DNA from: Lachnoclostridium sp. UBA7097
GTDB taxonomy: Bacteria; Bacillota; Clostridia; Lachnospirales; Lachnospiraceae
DNA length: 15,403 nucleotides
Direction of reading: 5' to 3'
Assembly: GCA_002499945.1 (NCBI GenBank)
Contig: DKYP01000170.1
Location: forward strand, 1 to 15,403
This document shows positions 6,765-15,308 of this stretch, in pieces. Position 1 is the first letter of the stretch, and each line of letters opens with the position of its first letter. Under the pieces are notes generated by a model. It was not told where the DNA came from. It did not search any database and was given only the letters and a program-made list of their open reading frames with translations. A program made the translations under genes and the position numbers.

Positions 6765-6820
6765 GCCCCTACTACTACTGCTGCTGTAATTTTATATATT
6801 TTTTATTTTATTTTTTTTAG
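6756..6820 (+). other. Basal origin unwinding system: DnaA box, GC stretch, DnaA-trios, T-rich unwinding element
   Basis: In order: a DnaA box (6756-6764), a short GC-rich stretch (GCCC, 6765-6768), six triplets CTACTACTACTGCTGCTG (6769-6786), then a T-rich stretch (6787-6820) whose only G or C is the final G. This is the arrangement described for Bacillus subtilis, where the complementary 3'-GAT-type trios guide DnaA onto one strand and opening occurs in the adjacent AT-rich DNA. The order, spacing and position just before dnaN all fit, so strand opening should begin around 6785-6820. Confidence 0.92.
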
Positions 6821-6845
6821 GAAAAACTGAAAGGAGTTATCAACA

Positions 6846-7949
6846 ATGAATATAATCTGTGGCAGGCAACAGCTTTTAGAAGGCATAAACATAGCATTGA
6901 AAGCAGTACCTAATAAATCTACAATGGAAATACTTGACTGTATTGTTATTGAAGTAAAAGAAGGGATAATAAAACTTATAGCCAATGACCTTGAAATAGG
7001 CATTGAAACCGTTATAGAAGGCAGGATAATTGAGGAAGGTTCAGTTGCCGCTGGTGCTAAAGTTTTATCTGAAATCATACGTAAGCTTCCTTCAGATGAG
7101 GTGAATATTAATACAGATGGAAACTATACCCTTAATATAAGCTGTGGAAAGGCAAAATTCAATATTTCCGCTAAATCTGCTGGAGAATTTCCGTTCCTGC
7201 CACAAATATATAAAGAAAACAGGGTTATCATATCACAGTTTACATTAAAAGAAATAATAAGACAGACGGTATTTTCCATATCTGATAATGAAAATACAAA
7301 AGTTATGACTGGTGAATTATTTGAGATACATGGTAATGAGTTAAAAATAGTTTCACTGGACGGACACAGGATTTCAATAAGAAAAGTAATACTTAATGCA
7401 GAATATGGGGATGTAAGTGTTATTATTCCAGGTAAGACGCTTAATGAAATTGTTAAAATACTATCAGGTGGAAGGGATGATGAAGTAAATATATTCTTTA
7501 CAGATAAACATGTTCTTTTTGAATTTGGAAATACAATTGTTTTATCAAGGCTTATAGAAGGGGAATATTATAAAATTGATAAAATGCTTTCAAGTGATTA
7601 TGAAACCAAAGTTACAGTAAATAAAAGGGAAATGCTTGATTGTATTGACAGGACTACCCTTCTTATCAAGGAATCAGAGAAAAAGCCTGTAATAATTGAT
7701 GTTAAGGATAACAGCATGGGTTTTGCTATTAATTCATCAATAGGTTCTATGGATGAGGAAATTGATGCAGCCAAAGAAGGCAAAGATATACTTATTGGAT
7801 TTAATCCAAGATTTCTTATGGATGCATTAAGGGTTATTGATGAAGAAGAGATAACTTTGTATATGATAAATCCTAAAGCACCATGTTTTATAAGGGATAA
7901 AGAGGAAACATATATATACCTTATCCTTCCTGTTAATTTTAATATTTAA
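6846..7949 (+). CDS. dnaN: DNA polymerase III sliding clamp (beta subunit)
   Basis: DnaN forms a ring dimer around DNA that tethers the replicative polymerase and recruits repair and regulatory proteins. The 367 residues are normal length. They begin MNIICGRQQLLEGINIALKAVP, and the protein ends with the family's P-x-x-P/YIYLILPV region. Family landmarks include the domain I ending SAGEFPFLP, the GHRIS segment and GFNPRFLMDALRV in domain III. The start has an AAAGGAG site at 6830-6836. A near DnaA box (6837-6845) fills the space between this site and the ATG. The gene begins 26 bases after the unwinding element, the usual dnaA-dnaN arrangement. Confidence 0.98.
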   Translation: MNIICGRQQLLEGINIALKAVPNKSTMEILDCIVIEVKEGIIKLIANDLEIGIETVIEGRIIEEGSVAAGAKVLSEIIRKLPSDEVNINTDGNYTLNISCGKAKFNISAKSAGEFPFLPQIYKENRVIISQFTLKEIIRQTVFSISDNENTKVMTGELFEIHGNELKIVSLDGHRISIRKVILNAEYGDVSVIIPGKTLNEIVKILSGGRDDEVNIFFTDKHVLFEFGNTIVLSRLIEGEYYKIDKMLSSDYETKVTVNKREMLDCIDRTTLLIKESEKKPVIIDVKDNSMGFAINSSIGSMDEEIDAAKEGKDILIGFNPRFLMDALRVIDEEEITLYMINPKAPCFIRDKEETYIYLILPVNFNI

Positions 7950-7968
7950 TACTGGAGGAGGGATTATT

Positions 7969-8181
7969 ATGGAGAACATAACAATCAGGGATGACTTTAT
8001 TAAACTTGGGCAGGCACTTAAACTTGCTGGCCTTGTTTCATCAGGGATTGAAGCAAAGATTGTAATCCAGGATGGTGAAGTAAAGGTGAATGGTGAAACT
8101 GACACAAGAAGGGGCAGAAAGCTCTATACTGGTGATACTTTTGAATATAACGGGCAACAGGTAATGGTTAATAAAGCATAG
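7969..8181 (+). CDS. yaaA: S4-domain RNA-binding protein YaaA (RlbA-like)
   Basis: This 70-residue protein has one S4 RNA-binding domain: IKLGQALKLAGLVSSGIEAK, then the beta-hairpin VKVNGETDTRRGRKLYTGD. Its Bacillus counterpart, in the same place between dnaN and recF, has been linked to ribosome assembly, though its role is not well defined. A strong GGAGGAGGG site (7954-7962) precedes the ATG. dnaN lies 19 bases upstream and recF 13 bases downstream. The recF ribosome site overlaps this gene's stop codon, which suggests coupled translation. Confidence 0.93.
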   Translation: MENITIRDDFIKLGQALKLAGLVSSGIEAKIVIQDGEVKVNGETDTRRGRKLYTGDTFEYNGQQVMVNKA

Positions 8182-8194
8182 GAGAATAGAATTT

Positions 8195-9280
8195 ATGAAA
8201 ATTAATTCTATTGAAGCTGGCAGTTTCAGGAATTATAATAGTGCAAAACTTGAATTTCACAGCCATACAAATATACTTTATGGTGACAATGCCCAGGGTA
8301 AGACAAATATTCTTGAAGCCATTTTTGTATGTGGCACTACAAAGTCACATAAGGGCTGTAAGGATAAAGAACTTATAAAACTTGGGCAGGATGAAGCACA
8401 TATACGTATGTTTATTGAAAAAAAGCAGGTACAGCATAAAATAGACATACATTTGCGGCAGGACAAGGCGAAAGGGATTGCAATAGACGGGATTCCAATA
8501 AAACGTTCAGGTGAGCTTTTAGGTCTTACTAATATAATATTTTTTTCACCAGAAGATTTAAAAATTGTAAAGAACGGGCCATCAGAAAGAAGGCGTTTTA
8601 TTAACCTTGAATTGTCACAGCTTGATAAAGTTTATCTGTATGAGCTGGGAGAGTATAATAAAGCACTTATGCAAAGAAACAAACTGCTAAAACAGATTGC
8701 TTTTACACCATCTTTGTCAGAAACCCTGGATATATGGGATGAAAAGCTTGCTGGATTTGGCTCAAAAGTTATTATTTCACGTGAAAAGTTTATAGAAAGA
8801 TTATCCGTAATAACTAAAAAAATAAACGCAAGGCTTACAGGAAACAGGGAACATACAGAACTTTTATATGAGCCTGATGTTAAGGCAGGGGATTTTCTTT
8901 ATAGTTTAAAAAAAGCAAGGGAAAAGGATTTACATTTTTTATCTACAAGTGTAGGACCGCACAGGGATGATTTATGTTTTATAAATGAGGGTGTAGATAT
9001 AAGGAAATATGGTTCACAGGGACAACAGAGGACTTGTGCTTTATCTTTAAAACTGGCAGAGATAGAACTTGTGAAGGAGATAACAAATGATACGCCAGTT
9101 CTTTTATTAGATGATGTTTTGTCTGAACTTGACAGAAACAGGCAAAACTATTTATTAGACAGCATTAATAATATACAGACAATAATAACATGTACGGGTC
9201 TGGAAGAATTTATTGATGGAAGGCTTTCGCTTGACAAGGTTTTCCATATATCGGATGGTACTGTTATTCTTGAAAAATAA
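8195..9280 (+). CDS. recF: DNA replication and repair protein RecF
   Basis: RecF is an SMC-like ATPase that, with RecO and RecR, loads RecA at gaps left by stalled forks. The 361-residue protein is full length. It has Walker A GDNAQGKT (30-37), the ABC signature GSQGQQR (273-279), and Walker B LLLDDVLSELD (303-313). Its GGAG site overlaps the TAG of the S4 gene. It lies in the conserved dnaN-recF-gyrB order and is followed by a short GC-richer hairpin region before gyrB. Confidence 0.97.
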   Translation: MKINSIEAGSFRNYNSAKLEFHSHTNILYGDNAQGKTNILEAIFVCGTTKSHKGCKDKELIKLGQDEAHIRMFIEKKQVQHKIDIHLRQDKAKGIAIDGIPIKRSGELLGLTNIIFFSPEDLKIVKNGPSERRRFINLELSQLDKVYLYELGEYNKALMQRNKLLKQIAFTPSLSETLDIWDEKLAGFGSKVIISREKFIERLSVITKKINARLTGNREHTELLYEPDVKAGDFLYSLKKAREKDLHFLSTSVGPHRDDLCFINEGVDIRKYGSQGQQRTCALSLKLAEIELVKEITNDTPVLLLDDVLSELDRNRQNYLLDSINNIQTIITCTGLEEFIDGRLSLDKVFHISDGTVILEK

Positions 9281-9282
9281 CA

Positions 9283-9329
9283 CAGGCCTGTATACGTGCG
9301 CCCAGGCTTGTATTTTGTACATGCGCACG
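9283..9329. repeat. GC-rich repeat and hairpin between recF and gyrB
   Basis: CGTGCGC (9295-9301) and GCGCACG (9323-9329) form a perfect 7-bp stem with a 21-base loop. CAGGCCTGTAT (9283-9293) and CAGGCTTGTAT (9303-9313) form an imperfect direct repeat 20 bases apart. The segment is visibly richer in G and C than its surroundings. No T run follows, so it is not an ordinary terminator. It could be a regulatory hairpin in the gyrB leader. Confidence 0.5.
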
Positions 9330-9346
9330 GGAAATGTGAGGTAATT

Positions 9347-11266
9347 ATGGGAACAGAAGTAAATGGCAGGTATGAGGCTGACCAGATACAGATACTTAAA
9401 GGGCTTGAAGCAGTCCGCAAAAGACCGGGTATGTATATCGGAAGTACATCTGCCCGCGGACTTCACCATCTGGTATACGAAATTGTAGATAATTCTGTAG
9501 ATGAGGCTTTAGCCGGGTATTGTACAGAAATAGAAGTTACTATTAACGAAGGAAATTCTATCCGTGTAGTTGATAATGGACGTGGGATTCCTGTAGGCAT
9601 AAACCATAAAGCTGGTAAGTCAGCTGTAGAAGTGGTGTTTACTATACTTCATGCAGGTGGTAAATTTGGCGGAGGGGGATATAAGGTTTCAGGAGGGCTC
9701 CATGGTGTAGGTGCTTCTGTTGTCAATGCACTTTCTGAATGGCTTGAAGTAACAGTCCATATGGATGGTAAAAAATACAACCAGAGATATGAGCGTGGCA
9801 GGGTAATGTACCCGCTTAAAGAAACAGGGGAAACTAACAGGACGGGTACAGAAGTAATATTTCTGCCTGATAAAGAGATTTTTGAGGAAACAGTATTTGA
9901 TTTTGAAGTATTAAGGGAAAGGCTCCGGGAAGTAGCATTCCTTACAAAAGGCCTTAAAATAACACTTATAGATAAAAGGCAGGAAGAACCTAAAATCCGC
10001 ACATTCCATTATGAGGGCGGCATAAAAGAGTATGTTGAATACCTTAATAAAAGCCAGAATCCTTTGTATGAAGAGGTTATTTACTGTGAAGGGCAGAGAA
10101 AAGATATTTATGTTGAAGTTGCAATGCAGCATAATGATTCTTACCAGGACAGCACATACAGTTTTGTAAATAATATTATAACCCCTGAGGGCGGCACACA
10201 TCTTGCAGGTTTTAAAAATGCACTGACAAAGACTTTTAATGATTATGCAAGGAAGAATAAGCTTATAAAGGATAATGAACCAAACCTTTCAGGTGAAGAT
10301 ATAAGGGAAGGGCTTGCTGCTATTATAAGTATAAAGATAAGTGAACCACAGTTTGAGGGGCAGACAAAACAGAAGCTTGGCAACAGTGAGGCAAGGGGTG
10401 CTGTTGATTCTGTAGTGACAGAACAGATGACATATTTCCTTGAACAGAACCCTGCTATAGCTAAAATAATCTGTGACAAAGCAATTCTTGCACAGCGTGC
10501 AAGGGATGCTGCACGTAAAGCAAGGGATTTGACAAGGCGTAAAACTGCACTTGACAGCACAGCGCTTCCAGGAAAGCTTGCAGATTGCAGCGACAAGAAC
10601 CCTGAGAATTGTGAAATATATATAGTTGAGGGGGATTCAGCCGGTGGAAGTGCCAAAACTGCAAGAAACAGGGCAACACAGGCAATACTGCCTCTGCGTG
10701 GAAAGATACTTAATGTAGAGAAATCCCGTCTTGACAAGATTCTTGTAAATAACGAAATAAAGGCAATGATTACTGCTTTTGGAACAGGTATCGGCGAGGA
10801 TTTTAATATAGATAAGCTGCGTTATAATAAAATTGTAATTATGACAGATGCCGATGTTGACGGGGCGCATATAGCAACACTTATGCTTACGTTCCTATAC
10901 AGGTTTATGCCTGACCTTATACGGAAAGGACATGTTTATCTTGCAAAACCGCCTTTGTATAAGATTGAGAAGAATAAGACAGTACGTTATGCTTATGATG
11001 ATAATGAGTTAAAGCAGATACTTGCAGAAATCGGACGTGACAATAATAAAATCCAGCGTTATAAAGGCCTTGGTGAAATGGATGCTGAACAGCTGTGGGA
11101 AACTACAATGGACCCGGAGAAAAGAATACTTCTGCGTGTAAATGTAGACAGGGATGCAGAAGCAGAAATAAATGTTGTATTTAATACACTTATGGGTGAT
11201 AAAGTTGAGCCAAGACGTGAGTTTATCGAAGCTAATGCAAAGTTTGTTAAAAACCTGGATATATAA
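9347..11266 (+). CDS. gyrB: DNA gyrase subunit B
   Basis: GyrB is the ATPase subunit of gyrase, which introduces negative supercoils with GyrA. The ATG at 9347 (MGTEVNGRYEADQIQILKGL) has a GAGGT site at 9338-9342. A longer in-frame reading from a GTG at 9296 would translate the upstream hairpin region and is unlikely. The protein is 639 residues, typical of Gram-positive GyrB without the E. coli insertion. The GHKL ATPase has EIVDNSVDEALAGY, DNGRGIPVG and the GGKFGGGGYKVSGGLHGVG lid. The TOPRIM domain has EGDSAGG (428-434), the PLRGKILNVEK segment and DADVDG (501-506). The C-terminus carries QRYKGLGEM. No resistance-type change is obvious. Confidence 0.98.
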   Translation: MGTEVNGRYEADQIQILKGLEAVRKRPGMYIGSTSARGLHHLVYEIVDNSVDEALAGYCTEIEVTINEGNSIRVVDNGRGIPVGINHKAGKSAVEVVFTILHAGGKFGGGGYKVSGGLHGVGASVVNALSEWLEVTVHMDGKKYNQRYERGRVMYPLKETGETNRTGTEVIFLPDKEIFEETVFDFEVLRERLREVAFLTKGLKITLIDKRQEEPKIRTFHYEGGIKEYVEYLNKSQNPLYEEVIYCEGQRKDIYVEVAMQHNDSYQDSTYSFVNNIITPEGGTHLAGFKNALTKTFNDYARKNKLIKDNEPNLSGEDIREGLAAIISIKISEPQFEGQTKQKLGNSEARGAVDSVVTEQMTYFLEQNPAIAKIICDKAILAQRARDAARKARDLTRRKTALDSTALPGKLADCSDKNPENCEIYIVEGDSAGGSAKTARNRATQAILPLRGKILNVEKSRLDKILVNNEIKAMITAFGTGIGEDFNIDKLRYNKIVIMTDADVDGAHIATLMLTFLYRFMPDLIRKGHVYLAKPPLYKIEKNKTVRYAYDDNELKQILAEIGRDNNKIQRYKGLGEMDAEQLWETTMDPEKRILLRVNVDRDAEAEINVVFNTLMGDKVEPRREFIEANAKFVKNLDI

Positions 11267-11298
11267 TAATGTGGCAATAAATGCAGAATGGAGATAAT

Positions 11299-13782
11299 AT
11301 GGATGAAAAGATATTTGACAAAATAAGTGATGTTGATTTAAAAGACACTATGGAAGAATCATATATAGATTATGCCATGTCTGTTATTGCTTCAAGGGCA
11401 CTTCCTGATGTAAGGGATGGCCTTAAACCTGTACAGAGGCGTATTATGTATGCAATGATTGAACTTAACAACGGGCCTGACAAGCCACACCGTAAATGTG
11501 CACGTATTGTCGGTGATACAATGGGTAAATACCATCCGCATGGTGACAGCTCTATTTATGGCGCACTGGTAAACCTTGCACAGGAATGGTCAACACGTTA
11601 TCCATTAGTGGACGGGCATGGCAATTTTGGTTCTGTAGATGGTGATAGTGCTGCTGCAATGCGTTATACAGAAGCAAGGCTTAGTAAGATTTCAATGGAA
11701 ATGCTTGCTGATATAAATAAAGATACAGTGGATTTTATCCCTAACTTTGATGAAACAGAAAAGGAGCCCCTGGTCCTGCCTTCAAGGTTTCCAAACCTTC
11801 TTGTAAATGGCACATCAGGCATTGCTGTGGGCATGGCAACCAATATACCCCCGCATAATTTAAGGGAGGTAATAGACGGGGTTATAAAGATTATTGAAAA
11901 TGTACAGGAAAATAAGGAAACAGCTATTGAGGAAATACTTGGGATTATAAAGGGGCCTGACTTTCCTACAGGTGCAGAAATACTTGGCACAAGCGGCATA
12001 GAACAGGCATACAGGACAGGACGTGGCAAAATACGTGTGCGTGCAGTTACTAATATTGAGCCTATGGATAATGGTAAAAACAGAATAGTAGTTACTGAAC
12101 TTCCATATATGGTTAATAAGGCAAAACTTATTGAGAAAATTTCAGAACTGCACCGTGACAAGAAAATTGACGGGATTACAGACCTGCGTGATGAAACAAA
12201 CAGGGAGGGCATGAGGGTCTGTATTGAACTAAGAAGGGATGTAAATCCTAATATTGTACTTAACCAGTTGTATAAACATACACAATTACAGGATACATTT
12301 GGTGTAATTATGCTTGCCCTTGTTGGCAATGAACCAGTTGTTATGAATATACTCCAGATGCTTAATTATTATCTTAAACACCAGGAGGAGGTTGTAACAC
12401 GCCGTACAAAATATGAGCTTAATAAAGCAGAGGAAAGGGCACATATTTTAGAGGGCTTATTAATTGCCCTTGACAATATTGATGAAGTTATTTCAATTAT
12501 ACGTTCATCAAAAAATACAGCAGAAGCCAAGGAAAAGCTTACCGGAAGGTTTTCACTTACTGATGCACAGGCTCAGGCAATTGTTGATATGAGGCTGCGT
12601 GCACTTACAGGGTTAGAAAGGGAAAAGATTGAAAGTGAATATGCAGAACTCCAGAAGAAAATAGCAGAATATAAAAGAATACTTTCAGACAGGAATGTGC
12701 TTCTTGATGTTATTAAAAAAGAGATTATCCAGATACGTAGCCAGTATGGTGACGACAGAAGGACATCCATAGGTTATGATGAATATGATATATCTATTGA
12801 AGACCTGGTTACAAAGCAGAATACAATTATAACAATGACTAAACTGGGTTATATTAAACGTATGTCAGTTGATAATTTTAAAAGCCAGCACCGTGGCGGC
12901 AAGGGCATAAAAGGCATGCAGACAATAGATGATGATTATATTGAACGTATGGTTATGACTACTACACACCATGAAATTATGTTTTTTACCAATACAGGGC
13001 GTTCTTACAGGATTAAAGCATATGAAATACCCGAAAGTGGCAGGACTGCACGTGGTACAGCTGTAATTAACCTTATCCAGCTTATGCCAGGTGAGAGGAT
13101 TACTGCTATGATAACTATGAGTGAATTTGATGATGAAACATATTTATTTATGGCAACTAAAAAAGGAATGGTTAAAAAAACATTTATAAGTGAATATAAG
13201 AATATAAGAAAATCCGGCCTGCAGGCAATAAACCTGCGTGATGATGATGAACTTATTGAAGTTAAAGTGACTAATGATTTACAGGATGTAATTATGGTTA
13301 CAAAACATGGACAGTGCATAAAGTTTAATGAGAAAGATGTAAGGGCTACAGGCAGGGCGTCAATGGGTGTAATAGGCATGAATCTTTCATATGATGATGA
13401 AATAGTTGCAATGCAGTTAGGTTCCCAGGGAAAATATCTGCTCTTTGTATCTGAATTTGGAATGGGAAAGCGTACAGAAACCAGCGAATTTCCTGTCCAG
13501 CGCCGTGGCGGCAAAGGAATTAAATGTTATAAAATTACTGAAAAAACTGGCAATGTTGTTGCTGCGAAGGCAATAAATGAAGATAATGAGGTTATGATTA
13601 TAAATACTGAAGGTATAATTATACAGCTTATGGTAAGTGAAGTTTCAACATTAGGCCGTATAACATCTGGTGTAAAACTTATTGATATGGATTCAGAGAA
13701 GAAAGATATTGTAGTTGCAAGCATGACAAGGGTACGTGATACAATTCCAGAAGAAGGAGAACCTGAAGAGGAGACAGTATGA
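11299..13782 (+). CDS. gyrA: DNA gyrase subunit A
   Basis: GyrA cuts and rejoins DNA in the gyrase A2B2 complex and wraps DNA on its C-terminal beta-pinwheel. The chosen ATG at 11299 (MDEKIFDKI, 827 residues) has GGAG at 11290-11293. An ATG at 11281 would add six residues but has no good site. The catalytic tyrosine is Y123 in AMRYTEARL. The quinolone region reads HPHGDSSIYGALV, with S84 and, unusually, Gly at 88. The pinwheel has QHRGGKG (530-536) near its start and a canonical QRRGGKG (734-740) in a later blade. The acidic C-terminus ends in EEGEPEEETV. The stop overlaps the fumarase alpha start by 4 bp. Confidence 0.98.
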   Translation: MDEKIFDKISDVDLKDTMEESYIDYAMSVIASRALPDVRDGLKPVQRRIMYAMIELNNGPDKPHRKCARIVGDTMGKYHPHGDSSIYGALVNLAQEWSTRYPLVDGHGNFGSVDGDSAAAMRYTEARLSKISMEMLADINKDTVDFIPNFDETEKEPLVLPSRFPNLLVNGTSGIAVGMATNIPPHNLREVIDGVIKIIENVQENKETAIEEILGIIKGPDFPTGAEILGTSGIEQAYRTGRGKIRVRAVTNIEPMDNGKNRIVVTELPYMVNKAKLIEKISELHRDKKIDGITDLRDETNREGMRVCIELRRDVNPNIVLNQLYKHTQLQDTFGVIMLALVGNEPVVMNILQMLNYYLKHQEEVVTRRTKYELNKAEERAHILEGLLIALDNIDEVISIIRSSKNTAEAKEKLTGRFSLTDAQAQAIVDMRLRALTGLEREKIESEYAELQKKIAEYKRILSDRNVLLDVIKKEIIQIRSQYGDDRRTSIGYDEYDISIEDLVTKQNTIITMTKLGYIKRMSVDNFKSQHRGGKGIKGMQTIDDDYIERMVMTTTHHEIMFFTNTGRSYRIKAYEIPESGRTARGTAVINLIQLMPGERITAMITMSEFDDETYLFMATKKGMVKKTFISEYKNIRKSGLQAINLRDDDELIEVKVTNDLQDVIMVTKHGQCIKFNEKDVRATGRASMGVIGMNLSYDDEIVAMQLGSQGKYLLFVSEFGMGKRTETSEFPVQRRGGKGIKCYKITEKTGNVVAAKAINEDNEVMIINTEGIIIQLMVSEVSTLGRITSGVKLIDMDSEKKDIVVASMTRVRDTIPEEGEPEEETV

Positions 13783-14621
13783 GAAATATTCCAACAGATT
13801 TAATTATAAAAAATATCAAGGAAATGTGTATAGAAGCCAATTATCTGCTTTCTCCTGATATTAAAAACAGTATTATTTCTGCTTCCTTGGATGAAACGGG
13901 GGAAATTGGCAGAAAAATATTAGAACAGTTAAAAGAGAATATGTATATTGCTGAAAATGAAAACATACCTGTATGCCAGGATACAGGTATGGCAGTTGTA
14001 TTTTTGAAAATAGGACAGGATGTCCATATAGAAGGCTGCCATATAGAAGATGCAGTAAATGAAGGTATCAGGCAGGGATATATAGAGGGATATCTGAGGA
14101 AATCAGTAGTAGATGACCCTTTAATGCGTAAAAATACAAATGATAATACTCCTGGAATAATCCATTATGAAATTGTGCCTGGTGACAAGCTTGAAATTAC
14201 TGTTGCCCCAAAAGGCTTTGGAAGTGAAAACATGAGCAGGGTATATATGTTAAAGCCCTCTGATGGGACCGAAGGGGTAAAAGAAGCAATAATTGAAACA
14301 GTAAAGCTTGCAGGGCCTAATGCCTGTCCGCCACTTGTAATAGGTGTAGGTATTGGCGGTACATTTGAAAAATGTACAATGCTTGCTAAAAAGGCACTTA
14401 TAAGGGATATTAATTCACATAACAGCATAAGCCATATAAGCAGGCTTGAGGATGAAATGTTAGAAAAGATTAACGGTCTTGGAATCGGGCCGGGAGGCCT
14501 TGGAGGCAAAATAACAGCACTTGGAGTTAATATTGAAGTATATCCAACACATATAGCAGGGCTTCCAGTAGCAATAAATATGTGCTGCCATGTGAACAGG
14601 CATAAGACAAGGGTTATATAA
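13779..14621 (+). CDS. fumA: Class I fumarate hydratase, alpha subunit
   Basis: This is the N-terminal-type subunit of an oxygen-sensitive, [4Fe-4S]-dependent fumarase, which interconverts fumarate and malate. The 280 residues match the alpha half of class I fumarases and L(+)-tartrate dehydratases. Likely cluster ligands are C66 (PVCQDTG), C183 (NACPP) and C269 or C270 (NMCCHVNR); their spacing fits the three ligands of single-chain enzymes. GPGGLGGK (237-244) and GVGIGGTFEK (189-198) are also present. The ATG overlaps the gyrA stop (ATGA), with GAGGAG at 13768-13773 inside gyrA, so translation is probably coupled. The beta subunit follows. Tartrate dehydratase is the main alternative; sequence alone cannot settle the substrate. 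Confidence 0.93.
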   Translation: MRNIPTDLIIKNIKEMCIEANYLLSPDIKNSIISASLDETGEIGRKILEQLKENMYIAENENIPVCQDTGMAVVFLKIGQDVHIEGCHIEDAVNEGIRQGYIEGYLRKSVVDDPLMRKNTNDNTPGIIHYEIVPGDKLEITVAPKGFGSENMSRVYMLKPSDGTEGVKEAIIETVKLAGPNACPPLVIGVGIGGTFEKCTMLAKKALIRDINSHNSISHISRLEDEMLEKINGLGIGPGGLGGKITALGVNIEVYPTHIAGLPVAINMCCHVNRHKTRVI

Positions 14622-14641
14622 CTATTTTTGGAGGTTTTATA

Positions 14642-15172
14642 ATGGATAAATATATAACAGCCCCTATATCAGATGATATAGTAAACGGGCTTTTAGCAGG
14701 TGATTTTGTATATATAACAGGTACTATATATACTGCAAGGGATGCTGCGCATAAAAGGCTGTATGAAGCATTATCAGAAAATAAGGAAATACCATTTGGA
14801 CTGGAAAATAATATAATTTATTACCTGGGGCCTTCGCCTGCAAGAAAAGGACAAGTAATTGGTTCAGCAGGTCCTACAACCAGCAGCAGGATGGATAAAT
14901 ATACTCCCCTTTTATTAGATAAAGGGCTTAAAGGAATGATTGGAAAAGGCAGGCGTTCAGAAGAAGTAATTGAATCAATGCATAAAAACAATGCTGTATA
15001 CTTTGCTGCGATAGGTGGTGCAGGAGCTTTATTATCAAAATGTATAAAAAAATCAGAAGTAATTGCGTATGATGATTTAGGTACAGAAGCTATACGGAAG
15101 CTTGAAGTAGAAAATTTTCCTGCAATAGTAGTTGTGGATAGCAAGAAGAATAATTTATATGATAATGTATAA
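14642..15172 (+). CDS. fumB: Class I fumarate hydratase, beta subunit
   Basis: This is the C-terminal-type subunit that completes the split class I fumarase. The 176 residues carry the family motifs TARDAAHKR (31-39), GPTTSSRMD (77-85), and a glycine- and lysine-rich KGMIGKGRR (97-105). R33, T79, R83 and a Lys near 102 correspond by spacing to substrate-binding residues of the single-chain enzymes; that match is inferred. IGGAGALLSKC (124-134) is also typical. A strong GGAGG (14630-14634) lies 7 bases before the ATG, and the alpha stop is 20 bases upstream. I see no clear terminator in the AT-rich DNA before the tRNA promoter. The symbol denotes the beta subunit, not the E. coli FumB isozyme. 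Confidence 0.93.
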   Translation: MDKYITAPISDDIVNGLLAGDFVYITGTIYTARDAAHKRLYEALSENKEIPFGLENNIIYYLGPSPARKGQVIGSAGPTTSSRMDKYTPLLLDKGLKGMIGKGRRSEEVIESMHKNNAVYFAAIGGAGALLSKCIKKSEVIAYDDLGTEAIRKLEVENFPAIVVVDSKKNNLYDNV

Positions 15173-15246
15173 GGCAGAAAATATAGAGGATAATATATAT
15201 AGGAATGCTCCAAAAGAAAAAAATTTAAAAAATTTTAAAAAAGTGA

Positions 15247-15275
15247 TTGACAAGTGGCAATAATATTGTTAGAAT
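15247..15275 (+). promoter_or_regulatory. Strong sigma-A promoter of tRNA-Ser
   Basis: A perfect -35 TTGACA (15247-15252) is followed after exactly 17 bases by TAGAAT (15270-15275). Just upstream, 15212-15242 is almost all A and T, the form and place of an UP element. Transcription would start near 15282, about 27 bases before the tRNA. This is a typical stable-RNA promoter, so the tRNA and anything beyond the window edge form their own unit. Confidence 0.92.
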
Positions 15276-15308
15276 AGTCTTTGTTCGGCGGTGATAATGC
15301 CAAATGCT

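Noticed and set aside
9296..9346. Longer gyrB reading from a GTG, adding 17 residues
   Set aside because: The added residues translate the hairpin region and have no family match, and the ATG at 9347 has a GAGGT site and a typical GyrB start.
10243..10737. Long antisense open frames within gyrB and gyrA (up to 221 codons at 11664-12329)
   Set aside because: They lie wholly opposite strongly conserved gyrase genes, have serine- and isoleucine-rich composition typical of antisense translation, and lack ribosome sites or family motifs.
15177..15243. Terminator after the fumarase genes
   Set aside because: The stretch is almost all A and T with no GC stem; the alternating A and T runs fit an UP element better.
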